Source: Bacteroidota bacterium | Lineage (GTDB): Bacteria; Bacteroidota; Bacteroidia; Bacteroidales; Prolixibacteraceae | DNA: 10,225 nucleotides | Direction: 5' to 3' | Assembly: GCA_030706665.1 (NCBI GenBank) | Contig: JAUZOB010000100.1 | Coordinates: 1 to 10,225 of the forward strand | Shown here: positions 1 through 6,303 of the stretch, piece by piece | Layout: each line of letters begins with the position of its first letter | How positions within the stretch are numbered: the first letter of the stretch is position 1 | Position numbers and translations under genes: made by a program | The notes under the pieces: generated by a model | What the model saw: only the letters and a program-made list of their open reading frames with translations | Told to the model about the DNA's origin: nothing | The model's database searches: none

Positions 1-686
1 AGGGGATTGCAGAATCGATATTGGCTGAAAGAATTAAAAAATGGGAGGACAGGCTTCCATCCTATATAAAACTTGCCTATCTGCCCGGCCCTCAGGCTAT
101 CAAGTTGCGCTTAAGTGCCTATGGATACGAACAAGGTCTGATGGAAAAAGAAGTTGATCGTCAAATAGAAGAACTCAAAAAAATCATTCCTGAATACTTC
201 TTCGGATTTGAGGGAGATACATTAGCATCGGTATTGGGAAATCTTCTGCTTGAGAAAGAAGCGACCCTGTCGGTGGCAGAAAGTTGTACCGGAGGGTACA
301 TCGCCCATCAAATAACAAGTGTTGCCGGTAGTTCCGAATGGTTCAGGGGAAGTGTCGTTGCGTATTCCAACGATTTGAAAGAGAAGCTGCTGGATGTTGA
401 TTCTTCTCTGATCGAAAAGTATGGGGCGGTTAGCCTTGAAGTGGTTCAGGCTATGGTCAGAGGTGCAATCAAGAATCTTAATTCTGATTATGCGATCGCT
501 ACATCGGGTATTGCCGGCCCTACCGGCGGTACTCCTGAAAAGCCCATAGGTACTGTTTGGATTGCCATTGGAGATAAAAAAGAGATTATTGCCCGCAGAT
601 ATAATTTTGGCGACAATCGAAGCCGGAATATTGTGCGATCAACACAAACGGGATTGAACATGTTGCGTAATTTCATGTTAAAGTAG
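1..686 (+). CDS. cinA: CinA family protein (nicotinamide-nucleotide amidohydrolase type), 5' end missing
   Basis: The reading frame is open to the left edge (first full codon at base 3), so this is the 3' part of a longer gene. A TTG at 21 is in frame, but the family pattern GIAES..LAERI..WE..LP..IKLAYLP continues upstream of it, so it is internal. Counting from base 21, residues 1-65 match the middle of CinA and residues 70-218 the C-terminal CinA/PncC domain. That domain shows AESCTGG (86-92, with the probable nucleophile S88), SVVAYSN followed by KEKLL (111-123) and SGIAGPTGG (162-170). PncC-type domains deamidate nicotinamide mononucleotide, recycling pyridine nucleotides in the cytoplasm. 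The N-terminal MoCF-like domain of full CinA, if present, lies outside the window. An AsmA-family gene starts 13 bases after the stop, so the two are probably co-transcribed. Family assignment is secure. Activity is inferred from the family. Confidence 0.95.
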   Translation, partial: GIAESILAERIKKWEDRLPSYIKLAYLPGPQAIKLRLSAYGYEQGLMEKEVDRQIEELKKIIPEYFFGFEGDTLASVLGNLLLEKEATLSVAESCTGGYIAHQITSVAGSSEWFRGSVVAYSNDLKEKLLDVDSSLIEKYGAVSLEVVQAMVRGAIKNLNSDYAIATSGIAGPTGGTPEKPIGTVWIAIGDKKEIIARRYNFGDNRSRNIVRSTQTGLNMLRNFMLK

Positions 687-699
687 AAAAACAAAGGTT

Positions 700-3252
700 A
701 TGAAGCTAAAGGATATTGCAAAGAAGTATTGGGAAAAGAAGTATTTCAGGGTCGGAGCAATCTCCCTGGGGGTATTTCTTCTTTTGATGATAACGGTTCC
801 TTATCTTTTTAAGGACACTCTTTATAGGAAAACAAAAAACGCCATTGGTGAAAGTATGAATGCAACAGTGAACTTCAAGAGCTTCCAGCTTTCATTGTTC
901 CATGGTTTCCCCAGCTTACAGATCAGGTTAAAAGAACTTACCATCTCCGGTGCCGGTGAATTCAAAAATGATACCATGCTTTATGCCGAGACGGTAGCCA
1001 CAGACGTCTCTTTCTTTAAAGTTATTACAGGAGGCGATATTGACGTTCATGATTTGATTTTTGATAAACCCAAAATTTACCTGCTGGTTGGAAAAGATGG
1101 AAAAGAAAACTGGGACTATGGTAAAAGCAAAGCTCCTAAAAAGAAAAGCAAGGATACATTCAAAGTAAGACTGGATAATATTGTGATTGACGGAGGTGAT
1201 TTTATATATGAAGATCAGACCTCGAATATGCTTGTCCATCTGAAAGATCTTTCCTTGAAAATGAATGGGTCTCTTTATGGTGCGATTACACAGCTAAAAA
1301 GTAAGGCATCAACATCAGGATTTACTTTTGCTTATGGCGGATCAAAATATCTTGAGGATGTACCGTTGAAGGTCGAAACCGGGGTAAAGATCAATTTCAG
1401 AAAAATGGACTTCTATTTTGATAACGGGAAGATCTTTCTTAAAGACTTGCCTTTGGTCGCTCAGGGAGGGTTCTCGATGCCTAATGATACTATCAATATG
1501 AACTTTGATATAAAAGCTCCGGGAAGTAAGTTTGAACACCTGTTTGCTTTAGTCCCGAAGCAATATCAGTCAACACTGAAAGGGGCTGATGCGGTCGGAA
1601 GTGCAGATATCTCAGGCTTCGTAAAAGGATTTTATACGAAAGGAAGCTATCCTGCTTTTGGAATGAAAGTTGGGGTTAAAGATGCCAGCCTTCAGTTTAA
1701 AGGATTACCGGAAAAGATTCAACAGGTTATGCTTGACCTTGATGTTGAGAAACCTCAGGGAAGCCTTGATAATACGATTGTGAAAATTAATGATATGAGT
1801 GCTGTGATCGGTGGCAATCAGGTTCAGATGAATCTTGATCTGGATCATATGATTTCAGATCTTCATTTTAAAGGAAACTTTGGAGGTGAAGTTGATTTTG
1901 CTTCTCTTAAAAATGCCATGCCGATCGATAGTGTTGAAATTGCCGGGAAATTGGATGGTAAAGTAATGGCTGAAGGGGTAATGTCGTCGATTAAGAAAAA
2001 GGACTTTACTAAAGTGAAGACCCAGGGATTTTTTAACCTGAACAAATTTTCTCTTACTTCTGCCAAATTACCACAAAAACTCTTTATTAGCAATGCTTCT
2101 GCAACATTGAAGCCTAACTTAATGACTCTGGCAAACCTGAAAGGGAATATTGGGAAAAGCGACTTTGCTATGAATGGGAATGTTCGTGATTTCTATTCTT
2201 ATCTGTTTGGGAAAGGAACACTAGGTGGTACGATTAACCTGCGCTCTTCATTACTTGATCTAAACCAGTTGATGCCCAAAGACAAAACAGAGACTGAACA
2301 GAAGTCAAAAGAGCAAGAGAGTGTCAAAGCAAGCGATGCCAAGGCCGTCGCTTCCAGTTCTTTTAAGGTTCCGGAACGTATTAATTTTACATTCAACGGA
2401 CAGGTCAACAGAGTACTGTATGATAAGTTTGATATTACCGGGGCTAAGGGGAGCATCAGTATCCATGATAAAGCAATCGATCTGAAAAATATGGGGTTCA
2501 GGATCTTTGACGGACAAATGTTAATGAATGGGCGTTATGCATCCATGGGTAAGGACAAACCATCATTCGCATTGAAGATGAGCATGAAGGATTTGAGTCT
2601 TCCTAAAACATATAATGGGATGCACTTTTTTAAGAATATGCTTCCGCTTGCAGAGCACAGTAGCGGATCTTTCTCTACGTCCCTTACTTTTAAAGGATTC
2701 CTCGGACAGAATATGGAAGTCTTGATGCCTACGGTCAACGGACTGGGCGACTTCTCAACCAAGAATGTGAAGATTGAAGGAGCGGGAGTCCTGAATCAGG
2801 TTGCTGCAATTTTGAAGAATGACAAATGGAAAAGCGTAAACCTCTCTGACTTTATCAGCCATTTCACAATTGAAAACGGCAACCTCATTATCAAACCTTT
2901 TAAGGTGAAGATATCGGGACAGGAAGTTACTGTATCAGGGAAAAAAGGAGTTGATGACAGGCTCGATATGCGTTTGGATATGAAACTTGAACATATCGCA
3001 ACATTGGGAGGGTTTGGTAATTTATTTGCATCGCTTCCCCAGGCACAGGGGCTTCAAAGTGTTGATGCCGGGGTGTTAATCGGAGGGACTGTTTCGAAGC
3101 CGATAATTAAACTGGATATTGCAAAAGCAAAAGAACAGGCGAAACAACAAGTAAAGCAGAAGGTAAAAGAAGAGGTACAGAAGAAAGCCGAATCTCAGTT
3201 CCAAAATGCGGCTAAGAAAATAGGCGATGAGTTAAATAAAATATTCAAGTAG
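700..3252 (+). CDS. AsmA-family envelope protein
   Basis: This is an 850-residue protein. A basic N-terminus (about 1-16) precedes one hydrophobic segment (about 17-37, GVFLLLMITVPYLF), and a long, mostly beta-type, soluble part follows. This is the architecture of AsmA/YhdP/TamB-like proteins, which are anchored in the inner membrane and reach into the periplasm. In Proteobacteria, members support outer-membrane lipid transport and assembly. Alternating stretches such as FDNGKIFLKDLPLVAQGGF and SGQEVTVSGKKGVDDRLD (about 736-753) fit the AsmA repeat pattern, and the C-terminal third fits the AsmA-like C domain. A charged, low-complexity linker rich in K, E, S and A lies at about 526-553. The last 43 residues (808-850) are rich in K, Q, E and A and probably form a helix or coiled coil. 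The start follows the cinA stop by 13 bases and is preceded only by an A-rich stretch. The specific function in this phylum is not known to me. Confidence 0.88.
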   Translation: MKLKDIAKKYWEKKYFRVGAISLGVFLLLMITVPYLFKDTLYRKTKNAIGESMNATVNFKSFQLSLFHGFPSLQIRLKELTISGAGEFKNDTMLYAETVATDVSFFKVITGGDIDVHDLIFDKPKIYLLVGKDGKENWDYGKSKAPKKKSKDTFKVRLDNIVIDGGDFIYEDQTSNMLVHLKDLSLKMNGSLYGAITQLKSKASTSGFTFAYGGSKYLEDVPLKVETGVKINFRKMDFYFDNGKIFLKDLPLVAQGGFSMPNDTINMNFDIKAPGSKFEHLFALVPKQYQSTLKGADAVGSADISGFVKGFYTKGSYPAFGMKVGVKDASLQFKGLPEKIQQVMLDLDVEKPQGSLDNTIVKINDMSAVIGGNQVQMNLDLDHMISDLHFKGNFGGEVDFASLKNAMPIDSVEIAGKLDGKVMAEGVMSSIKKKDFTKVKTQGFFNLNKFSLTSAKLPQKLFISNASATLKPNLMTLANLKGNIGKSDFAMNGNVRDFYSYLFGKGTLGGTINLRSSLLDLNQLMPKDKTETEQKSKEQESVKASDAKAVASSSFKVPERINFTFNGQVNRVLYDKFDITGAKGSISIHDKAIDLKNMGFRIFDGQMLMNGRYASMGKDKPSFALKMSMKDLSLPKTYNGMHFFKNMLPLAEHSSGSFSTSLTFKGFLGQNMEVLMPTVNGLGDFSTKNVKIEGAGVLNQVAAILKNDKWKSVNLSDFISHFTIENGNLIIKPFKVKISGQEVTVSGKKGVDDRLDMRLDMKLEHIATLGGFGNLFASLPQAQGLQSVDAGVLIGGTVSKPIIKLDIAKAKEQAKQQVKQKVKEEVQKKAESQFQNAAKKIGDELNKIFK

Positions 3253-3301
3253 TGTTTACTCCTTGGAACGAATAATATAACAGAAATAGTACACTGGAAT
3301 A

Positions 3302-3350
3302 TATTGGCGGAATCTCTTTTTAAAAAGCGATTTCCGCCAATACGTTTTTT
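3302..3350 (+). terminator. Rho-independent terminator of the cinA-AsmA unit
   Basis: A perfect 11-bp inverted repeat (TATTGGCGGAA at 3302-3312, TTCCGCCAATA at 3332-3342) is followed by CG and then six T (3345-3350). Inside the loop, CTTTTTAAAAAG (3316-3327) is itself palindromic. It lies about 50 bases after the AsmA stop codon. The stem and T-run together make a strong plus-strand terminator. Confidence 0.9.
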
Positions 3351-3500
3351 ATATCCTTATAGGTATCGTGAAGAAGATATTTGGAATCAGATTGTTATTG
3401 GTAATTAAATATAATTGTGAGTCCCGAAAGTTAATGGGAGTCGATGTCTCCTTGGTTAAACTATAGAAATTGTATAGCAACTGTTTTTTTCAGCTATTCA

Positions 3501-3530
3501 TATAAAAAGTAAAAGCCCCTGCCGGGCTTT
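3501..3530 (-). terminator. Rho-independent terminator downstream of the DJ-1 gene
   Basis: Inverted repeat AAAGCCC (3512-3518) and GGGCTTT (3524-3530) with a 5-base loop. Read on the minus strand, the stem is followed by a T-rich tract (TTTTACTTTTTAT, covering roughly 3514-3502). It lies about 75 bases beyond the DJ-1 stop codon. The plus strand also has a T-rich stretch after the stem, so it may work in both directions, though less well on plus. Confidence 0.75.
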
Positions 3531-3604
3531 CTTGCATTGCTTTTTGTAAGGTGAGTGAAGGATTTACGTAATAACACCGACAGGGACCATCTTTTAAAGT
3601 CTTT

Positions 3605-4153
3605 TTATTCCAGACACATTCCTCTTTTGATTTGAACTGCAGCATCTTTCCCTTTGAAATGCTCTACGATTGCCAATGCAAACAGAAGAGCTGTTCCGGG
3701 ACCTTTTCCGGTAATAAAATTGCCGGAATGAACCGCAGGAGCATCAACAAGCTTCGCTCCTGTCAGATGAGCTTCAAACCCAGGATAGCATACAGCTTGC
3801 TGGTTCTTAAGAATTCCCAGATGTCCATATACAATCGGAGCAGCACAAATGGCAGCAAGAGGTTTAGATTGCTGGTGAAATTTTATAATCTGGGCTTTCA
3901 ATCCTTCGTGTTTGTCCAAATTTAAAGATCCCGGCATTCCTCCAGGGAGGACAATCATTTCAACCTGATCATAGTCGGTGTCTTCAAACAATCTGTCTGC
4001 TAAAAGCGTAATGTTATGGGCTCCTTTGACGGACAAATTGCCTGTCATTGAAATTGTTTCAACAAGAATATCAGCTCTTCGCAGTACATCGACGATACTG
4101 ATTGCTTCTACTTCTTCAAAGCCTGAAGCCAAATGAACACATACTTTTTTCAT
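3605..4153 (-). CDS. DJ-1/PfpI (ThiJ) family protein
   Basis: A 182-residue protein with the compact DJ-1 fold signature. It has GFEEVE at 11-16 (E16 aligns with human DJ-1 E18), a VDVLRRADI helix (21-29), VLPGGMPG (68-75) and the nucleophile elbow AAICAAP, with C103 in place of DJ-1 C106. CYPGFE (122-127) and a C-terminal GKGPGTALLFAL segment (149-160) also fit. Family members include oxidative-stress chaperone or deglycase-like proteins, and the bacterial close relatives (YajL type) have been linked to protection from covalent protein damage. The exact substrate cannot be read from the sequence. The gene ends near its own terminator and is separated from the upstream sigma-factor gene by that gene's terminator, so it is probably transcribed alone. 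I did not find a clear promoter in the short gap. ATG at 4153 gives a family-typical N-terminus. Confidence 0.92.
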   Translation of the reverse strand: MKKVCVHLASGFEEVEAISIVDVLRRADILVETISMTGNLSVKGAHNITLLADRLFEDTDYDQVEMIVLPGGMPGSLNLDKHEGLKAQIIKFHQQSKPLAAICAAPIVYGHLGILKNQQAVCYPGFEAHLTGAKLVDAPAVHSGNFITGKGPGTALLFALAIVEHFKGKDAAVQIKRGMCLE

Positions 4154-4183
4154 TGACGAAACTGTAAGTTTAATGGTTTGCGT

Positions 4184-4219
4184 AAAAATAAAAAGATTCC
4201 TGCTAAACAGGAATCTTTT
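4184..4219 (-). terminator. Rho-independent terminator of the ECF sigma-factor gene
   Basis: A perfect 12-bp inverted repeat (AAAAGATTCCTG at 4191-4202, CAGGAATCTTTT at 4208-4219) encloses a CTAAA loop. On the minus strand the stem runs into TATTTTT (4190-4184). It sits 27 bases after the sigma-factor stop codon and about 38 bases before the DJ-1 start, so it insulates the two genes. Confidence 0.88.
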
Positions 4220-4246
4220 CAGGATATGCTTATGAGCTTTTAATTA

Positions 4247-4756
4247 TTAATCTTCAGTAAACTCTCTGAGCGATTTCTCCAATTTCTTACGGGTGAAGAA
4301 AATCCTGCTTTTTACAGTGCCCAGCGGAAGATTTAATTGTTCTGCAATTTCTTTGTACTTATAACCGTCAAGAAACATCCGAAACGGGATGCGGTACTCA
4401 TCGGTCAGGTTCCTGATTTCTTTCACAATCTCTTTTGAACTGAAGAAGGAATCAGGAGACGGATACAATTTGCTTTTTGCAAATTTCAGATGTAACTCAT
4501 TGTTTGATCCATAAAAAGTATTCCTTGCTTTTACCTTTTTACGGTAATCATTGATAAAAGTGTTCTTCATTATTGTGTGAACCCAAGCACTGAAATTAGT
4601 GTTCTGTGTAAACTTATCTCTGTAATATAATGCTTTGAGAAAAGTCTCCTGCACCAAATCGTTTGCTTTGTCGGGATCTGAAGTTAAGCTAAGAGCATAG
4701 TACATTAACCTGTCTTTCAAACTTAACAAACTATTGTTGAACTGTACTTGTGTCAT
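4247..4756 (-). CDS. ECF-type RNA polymerase sigma factor
   Basis: A 169-residue sigma-70 family protein with only regions 2 and 4, the ECF (group 4) layout. Region 2 covers about residues 10-75 and contains DLVQETFLKAL (33-43, core-polymerase binding) and FSAWVHTIMKNTFINDYRKK (55-74, the -10 recognition part). Region 4 covers about 110-162, with the helix-turn-helix YKEIAEQLNLPLGTVKSRI (134-152), which reads -35 type elements. Length is usual for the family. It directs polymerase to a specific stress or envelope regulon, but which one cannot be told from the sequence. No anti-sigma factor gene is adjacent on either side: the neighbours are a DJ-1 protein and a MerR regulator. Control may therefore be transcriptional or by an unlinked partner. 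A possible promoter lies about 43 bases upstream, and the gene is closed by a strong terminator. Confidence 0.95.
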   Translation of the reverse strand: MTQVQFNNSLLSLKDRLMYYALSLTSDPDKANDLVQETFLKALYYRDKFTQNTNFSAWVHTIMKNTFINDYRKKVKARNTFYGSNNELHLKFAKSKLYPSPDSFFSSKEIVKEIRNLTDEYRIPFRMFLDGYKYKEIAEQLNLPLGTVKSRIFFTRKKLEKSLREFTED

Positions 4757-4799
4757 ATCTGTATTGCTTGAGGTTTTACATTGTTTATTTATTTCAGTT

Positions 4800-4807
4800 C
4801 AAACTTA
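4800..4807 (-). promoter_or_regulatory. possible Bacteroidota -7 element for the sigma-factor gene
   Basis: The minus strand reads TAAGTTTG here, a full match to TAnnTTTG. Transcription would start near 4793, giving a leader of about 37 bases. The nearest TTTG upstream (4826-4823) is only 15 bases away rather than the usual 19-20, so the -33 part is imperfect. The match is plausible but could be chance. Confidence 0.35.
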
Positions 4808-5034
4808 AACACAGATAACAGACAAAACTGTCTCTTTTAGATATTATTGAATTGCCGATAAATTTTATCTATGAGTCGTGAAATGTACAAACTGCATGTT
4901 GTTAAATGGTTACCGGGTTTTTAAATTAGAAATATTTGGTAAAAGAAGCTGCTTGTTAAAACATTGTACGGGAAGTTTAAACAAAAGTGTCATTTTTTCA
5001 CTTCAATTTTTAAAATGTTTTAAAGCATAAATGG

Positions 5035-5922
5035 TTACTGATCTTTTATACTTCTGTTTAATATTTTTTGGAATTGGGAAGGAGAGGTTATAAATTTTAC
5101 TTTTTTAGAATGAAACGAACTAACTTCATTTTGAAGATTATGATGGTATATAAACACTGATTTTACATCAAGCTCCGATAGTTTTTGTGCATATACGCTC
5201 AATAGTGAAGATGAAGTCGGAATTGAAAAACCGGATAAGAGTATGTTATCCTTATGAGGCAAAGGATGAAGTACTTTTGTGTCGGAAAGCTGGCCGATGT
5301 AAATCGGGGATAACTCATATTTTCGTAATAACAGAATATAAAAGAGCATCTCTGTCTCATCGTATTCTGTTTCAGGGAGGAAGCAAATTACCCGGATGTT
5401 TTGATTTACCGTTGTGGTCGATCCAAATAAATTGATTAAGCCATAGAGCTTTTCGCGAAGAATAGAATAGGCAATGTTTCGTTGAGTATCCGATAAATTG
5501 TTGCTCATCCAGAGTAAGTTAATCTTAAGAAATAGAGGATATGCAATCTGTTCGATAAAATCAGAAGAGTCTGCTGCCATAATTTTCAGGTCAAGCAAAT
5601 TCCTGAATTCTTCAATGTTGTAATTAAATAATGAGGTGAGAAAAGGAGTAAGTTGGTCTTCTTTCTTCCCCTCATCTGCAATTGTAAGAAGTCTGGCCCT
5701 GAATTCTTCCGTGCAAAGTTTGGCAATCTGCGAGATTCTCAGTCCGCTTCTTAACAGGCTGCAAATATTTAATAAACGTTTGAGATCTTCATCTGTATAA
5801 TAACGAATATTAGTCTTGGTCCGACTGGGTGACAAAATGTGGTATCTTTTCTCCCACATCCGAATGGTATGGGTTTTAATACCTGAAATCTGTTCAAGAT
5901 TTCGAATAGAATACCTTGTCAT
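5035..5922 (-). CDS. MerR-family regulator with a degenerate cobalamin-binding-like C-terminal half
   Basis: A 295-residue protein. Residues 1-70 form a MerR DNA-binding domain: YSIRNLEQISGIKTHTIRMW (helix-turn-helix, 4-23), EKRYHILSPSR (24-34), then the wing IRYYTDEDLKRL (39-50). Residues about 90-165 resemble the helical cap of CarH/LitR-type photoreceptor regulators, with W138 in the expected place. Residues about 175-290 look like a Rossmann-type B12-binding domain (NIRVICFLPETEYDE, then ILLSGFSIPTSSSLLS). The cofactor residues are missing. The cap position that normally carries E-H reads Q147-R148, and the DxHxxG-type loop is replaced by ETEYDETEM (184-192). It therefore probably does not bind adenosylcobalamin in the known way. 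No carotenoid or photolyase gene adjoins it. The next gene on the other side is a divergent TonB receptor. Its most likely promoter is that of the short RNA unit upstream. The MerR call is firm; the sensory role is unknown. Confidence 0.88.
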   Translation of the reverse strand: MTRYSIRNLEQISGIKTHTIRMWEKRYHILSPSRTKTNIRYYTDEDLKRLLNICSLLRSGLRISQIAKLCTEEFRARLLTIADEGKKEDQLTPFLTSLFNYNIEEFRNLLDLKIMAADSSDFIEQIAYPLFLKINLLWMSNNLSDTQRNIAYSILREKLYGLINLFGSTTTVNQNIRVICFLPETEYDETEMLFYILLLRKYELSPIYIGQLSDTKVLHPLPHKDNILLSGFSIPTSSSLLSVYAQKLSELDVKSVFIYHHNLQNEVSSFHSKKVKFITSPSQFQKILNRSIKDQ

Positions 5923-6086
5923 AAATGTTTTTCTTTCAAAACAATTGATTCGGATAAAAGTTCTGACAACAACCAGATATTTAGAGAAGAAGATGGAAAG
6001 ACAGGGAGAAATTTGTGCGATTCTGATAATCAGGATGGCATGATTTTTATAGGAGGTGTGAATAATTGTGTAAGTGTCTTATATAT

Positions 6087-6118
6087 AAAAAAATAAGGAT
6101 AGATGAATCTATCCTTAT
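6087..6118 (-). terminator. intrinsic terminator of the short RNA unit
   Basis: Perfect 12-bp inverted repeat ATAAGGATAGAT (6093-6104) and ATCTATCCTTAT (6107-6118) with a 2-base centre. On the minus strand the stem is followed directly by six T (6092-6087) and then ATATAT. On the plus strand the stem is followed by AGCCTAAC, so it can only act as a terminator on minus. The drawn loop is too tight, so the top pairs must open. Confidence 0.85.
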
Positions 6119-6164
6119 AGCCTAACTAAACCAAAAACTATGAAAAAAATTACCCTTTAAAACC
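6087..6164 (-). ncRNA. candidate small RNA or attenuated leader, about 77 nt
   Basis: On the minus strand, a complete Bacteroidota promoter (6199-6169) is followed by a short U-rich stretch and then a perfect intrinsic terminator. The start is expected near 6164-6162 (GGTTTT). The body is mostly unpaired and U-rich (for example ATTTTTTTCATAG and TTTTTGGTTTAGTTAGG). It ends in a 12-bp hairpin and T-run at 6118-6087. No reading frame of useful length is present. The unit points toward the MerR gene, whose start is about 165 bases beyond the hairpin, so it could be an independent RNA or a premature-termination leader. I cannot place it in a named RNA family from sequence alone. The Rfam motif Bacteroidales-1 has the same general layout (phylum promoter plus terminator) and is one family to test against. 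Confidence 0.65.
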
Positions 6165-6168
6165 GCTG

Positions 6169-6199
6169 CAAAGATATGTTATAGAGCATAAATTCCAAA
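6169..6199 (-). promoter_or_regulatory. strong Bacteroidota housekeeping promoter driving the short RNA unit
   Basis: The minus strand reads TTTG (6199-6196), exactly 19 bases, then TATCTTTG (6176-6169). This is a full match to the primary sigma factor consensus known for the phylum (TTTG-N19-TAnnTTTG). It is the only exact two-part match I found in the window. It directs transcription leftward from about 6164-6162. Confidence 0.82.
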
Positions 6200-6266
6200 T
6201 AAAAAATCAGGAAAAATCTAAAAAATTAATCTTGCAGAAAAAACCCTCATTTTAGTAAAAAGGTGT

Positions 6267-6274
6267 TTACTTTG
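6267..6274 (+). promoter_or_regulatory. possible -7 element for the TonB receptor gene
   Basis: TTACTTTG matches TAnnTTTG except for the second base, and it is followed by CGGC. A start near 6281 would leave a leader of about 22 bases before ATG at 6304. No TTTG sits at the expected 19-20 base spacing upstream, so the call is weak. Confidence 0.35.
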
Positions 6275-6303
6275 CGGCTTTTATTTTTTAAAATCACTTT
6301 ATC

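Larger units (their letters stand above)
3253..3604. other. intergenic region between converging transcription units
   Basis: This 352-base gap separates the AsmA gene (plus) from the DJ-1 gene (minus). It holds a plus-strand terminator near 3302-3350 and a minus-strand terminator near 3501-3530, each annotated separately. Bases 3351-3500 hold no convincing gene on either strand. The longest ATG-started frames there are a few codons, and I see no tRNA-like cloverleaf and no TAnnTTTG promoter element. Bases 3516-3586 can form an alternative long-range helix, described in the findings. Confidence 0.7.
5923..6303. other. divergent intergenic region between the MerR gene and the TonB receptor gene
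   Basis: This 381-base, A/T-rich gap contains the minus-strand short RNA unit (6087-6164) and its promoter, plus a weak promoter candidate for the receptor near 6267. Bases 5923-6086 hold no convincing gene and would be the leader of the MerR mRNA if transcription runs through the hairpin. I saw no cobalamin riboswitch features in the 127 bases between the RNA-unit promoter and the receptor start. Confidence 0.7.

Noticed and set aside
928..1239. Open frame of about 100 codons on the minus strand inside the AsmA gene
   Set aside because: It is antisense to a well-supported gene, has no recognisable domain and no promoter.
4981..5025. Possible terminator of the MerR gene (AAGTG...CACTT, then a T-rich run on minus)
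   Set aside because: The stem is only five pairs with a nine-base loop, and neighbouring A/T palindromes are equally weak. Not good enough to annotate.
4903..5038. Direct repeat TAAATGGTTAC at 4903-4913 and 5028-5038
   Set aside because: Eleven bases in A/T-rich DNA with no associated mobile-element features; the second copy overlaps the MerR stop region. Likely chance.
5187..5435. Open plus-strand frame inside the MerR gene
   Set aside because: It is a shadow of the regulator's coding sequence with no start-site support or domain.
6051..6060. AGGAGGTGTG, a near-perfect Shine-Dalgarno sequence on the plus strand
   Set aside because: The start codon that follows (GTG then TAA) opens no frame, and strong Shine-Dalgarno sites are not typical here, so it is probably chance.
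6140..6160. Short plus-strand frame ATG AAA AAA ATT ACC CTT TAA, like a leader peptide
   Set aside because: It is only six codons, lies antisense to the RNA unit with its strong promoter, and has no plus-strand promoter or attenuator after it.
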